From positions 1 to 64,000 of the forward strand of contig JAXGGA010004455.1 of the NCBI GenBank assembly GCA_038373865.1: a DNA stretch of 64,000 nt, in the 5' to 3' direction. This document shows, one piece after another, positions 63,442 to 64,000 of this stretch. The first letter of the stretch is position 1; each line of letters starts with the position of its first letter. Both the position numbers and the translations under genes were made by a program. The notes under the pieces are model-generated. The model was not told the DNA's origin and did no database searches. It worked only from the letters and a program-made list of their open reading frames with translations. Source of the DNA: Uloborus plumipes (lineage: Eukaryota; Arthropoda; Arachnida; Araneae; Uloboridae).

Positions 63442-64000
63442 CATTTATTGAAAAGATGAAGAAGAATAAGAAAAATACAGCCCGTGCTCACCTAACCTAA
63501 TTAAAAAGAAAGAAATACTGTGGTTTAAGTAGATCATAAGCTTTTATTTGGAGGACAACAATACTGACTTGTGCTACTTAAAATGAAATTCCTAATTAAA
63601 ATAGAATAAAATTACATTATAATCGTCATCGGGAAAATAAATTTCCAGACTTACAAAAAGAAAATGTGCTTACCTAGCAAGACTTATTCAAAAAAATACA
63701 GCTATATTTCGGCTACTTCTCATCATAAGAGAAACCGGAATGTAAGATTTGTCACACAGCGAAATAAGCTTTAGAGTCCAGAATCGCATAAGTTTGCCGC
63801 CGGGTCTCACAATTGTCCACCCGCATTTTCTGAATTTGACGAAAATTCAGATACAGAAATTTTTCTGTAAATTGTTTGACCATTCAAATTAGGCTCTCAG
63901 CGATTTCCAACTGTTTTTTCACTTTAAGAAATTGATGTCTGCACTAGACGAAGTTTCTCACACATGAAGACATGTAGACCACTGTGACATGCTTGTTGGA
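63442..64000. repeat. Second, truncated copy of the 1475-bp duplication
   Basis: It is 559 bp long, about 99.5% identical to 61967-62525, and cut by the window end. Both copies begin at CATTTATTGAAAAGATGAAG. The DNA just before the second copy is a TTATTTATTATT-type simple sequence. Confidence 0.93.

Overview
This 64 kb window looks like nuclear DNA from an AT-rich arthropod genome. A chelicerate such as a spider is plausible, but the sequence does not settle it. The coding content is split by consensus GT-AG introns of 1.2-2.3 kb. Most of the rest is AT-rich non-coding DNA with microsatellites, homopolymer runs and many short non-autonomous transposons. No operon, ribosome binding site, CRISPR array, rRNA or convincing tRNA gene was seen. 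Long open frames are absent, and nearly all short ones lie in repeats or low-complexity DNA.

The only gene identified with confidence is on the minus strand at 56287-61662: the last four coding exons of a cathepsin L-like cysteine protease (papain family C1A). The exons join in frame (101+161+111+100 nt) and encode about 157 residues, from the GNNGCDGG motif through the catalytic His ([11 protein letters not shown]) and Asn (NSWG) to the stop codon. The signal peptide, propeptide and catalytic-Cys exon were not found in the remaining 2.3 kb and presumably lie beyond position 64000. In that upstream DNA sits a 1475-bp unit whose second copy, about 99.5% identical over the visible 559 bp, runs off the window edge. 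A 98-nt GC-rich segment at 43020-43117 (minus) has exon-like borders, but its gene is unknown.

Layout. 1-4.7 kb: dense in two element families, an internally repetitive CACTG...CAGTG family (family I, TA target sites) and a 0.6 kb GGGTCATT...AATGACCC family (family II), one nested in the other. 4.7-19.7 kb: mostly featureless AT-rich DNA with a few family I copies, a small CCCARGTAGCACA element and a 0.5 kb interspersed repeat. 19.7-27.2 kb: two pogo/Tc1-like elements, one with a decayed transposase-like frame, plus tandem repeats. 27-37 kb: more family I copies, a young palindromic element with 36-bp perfect inverted ends, and a promoter-like patch. 37-40 kb: a transposon remnant with a Cys-rich C-terminus, between inverted copies of another repeat. 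42.6-45.3 kb: a long AAT microsatellite, the orphan exon candidate, a family II copy and a long foldback. 48.8-56.1 kb: small elements, including two hAT-like ones with 8-bp target duplications. 56.3-64 kb: the cathepsin gene. Its largest intron is mostly filled by an inverted-repeat-bounded segment carrying a 145-bp tandem array.

The gene and the mobile elements show no functional link. The elements appear to have inflated intergenic and intronic DNA. All family assignments come from reading motifs and inverted ends by eye; no database search was run.
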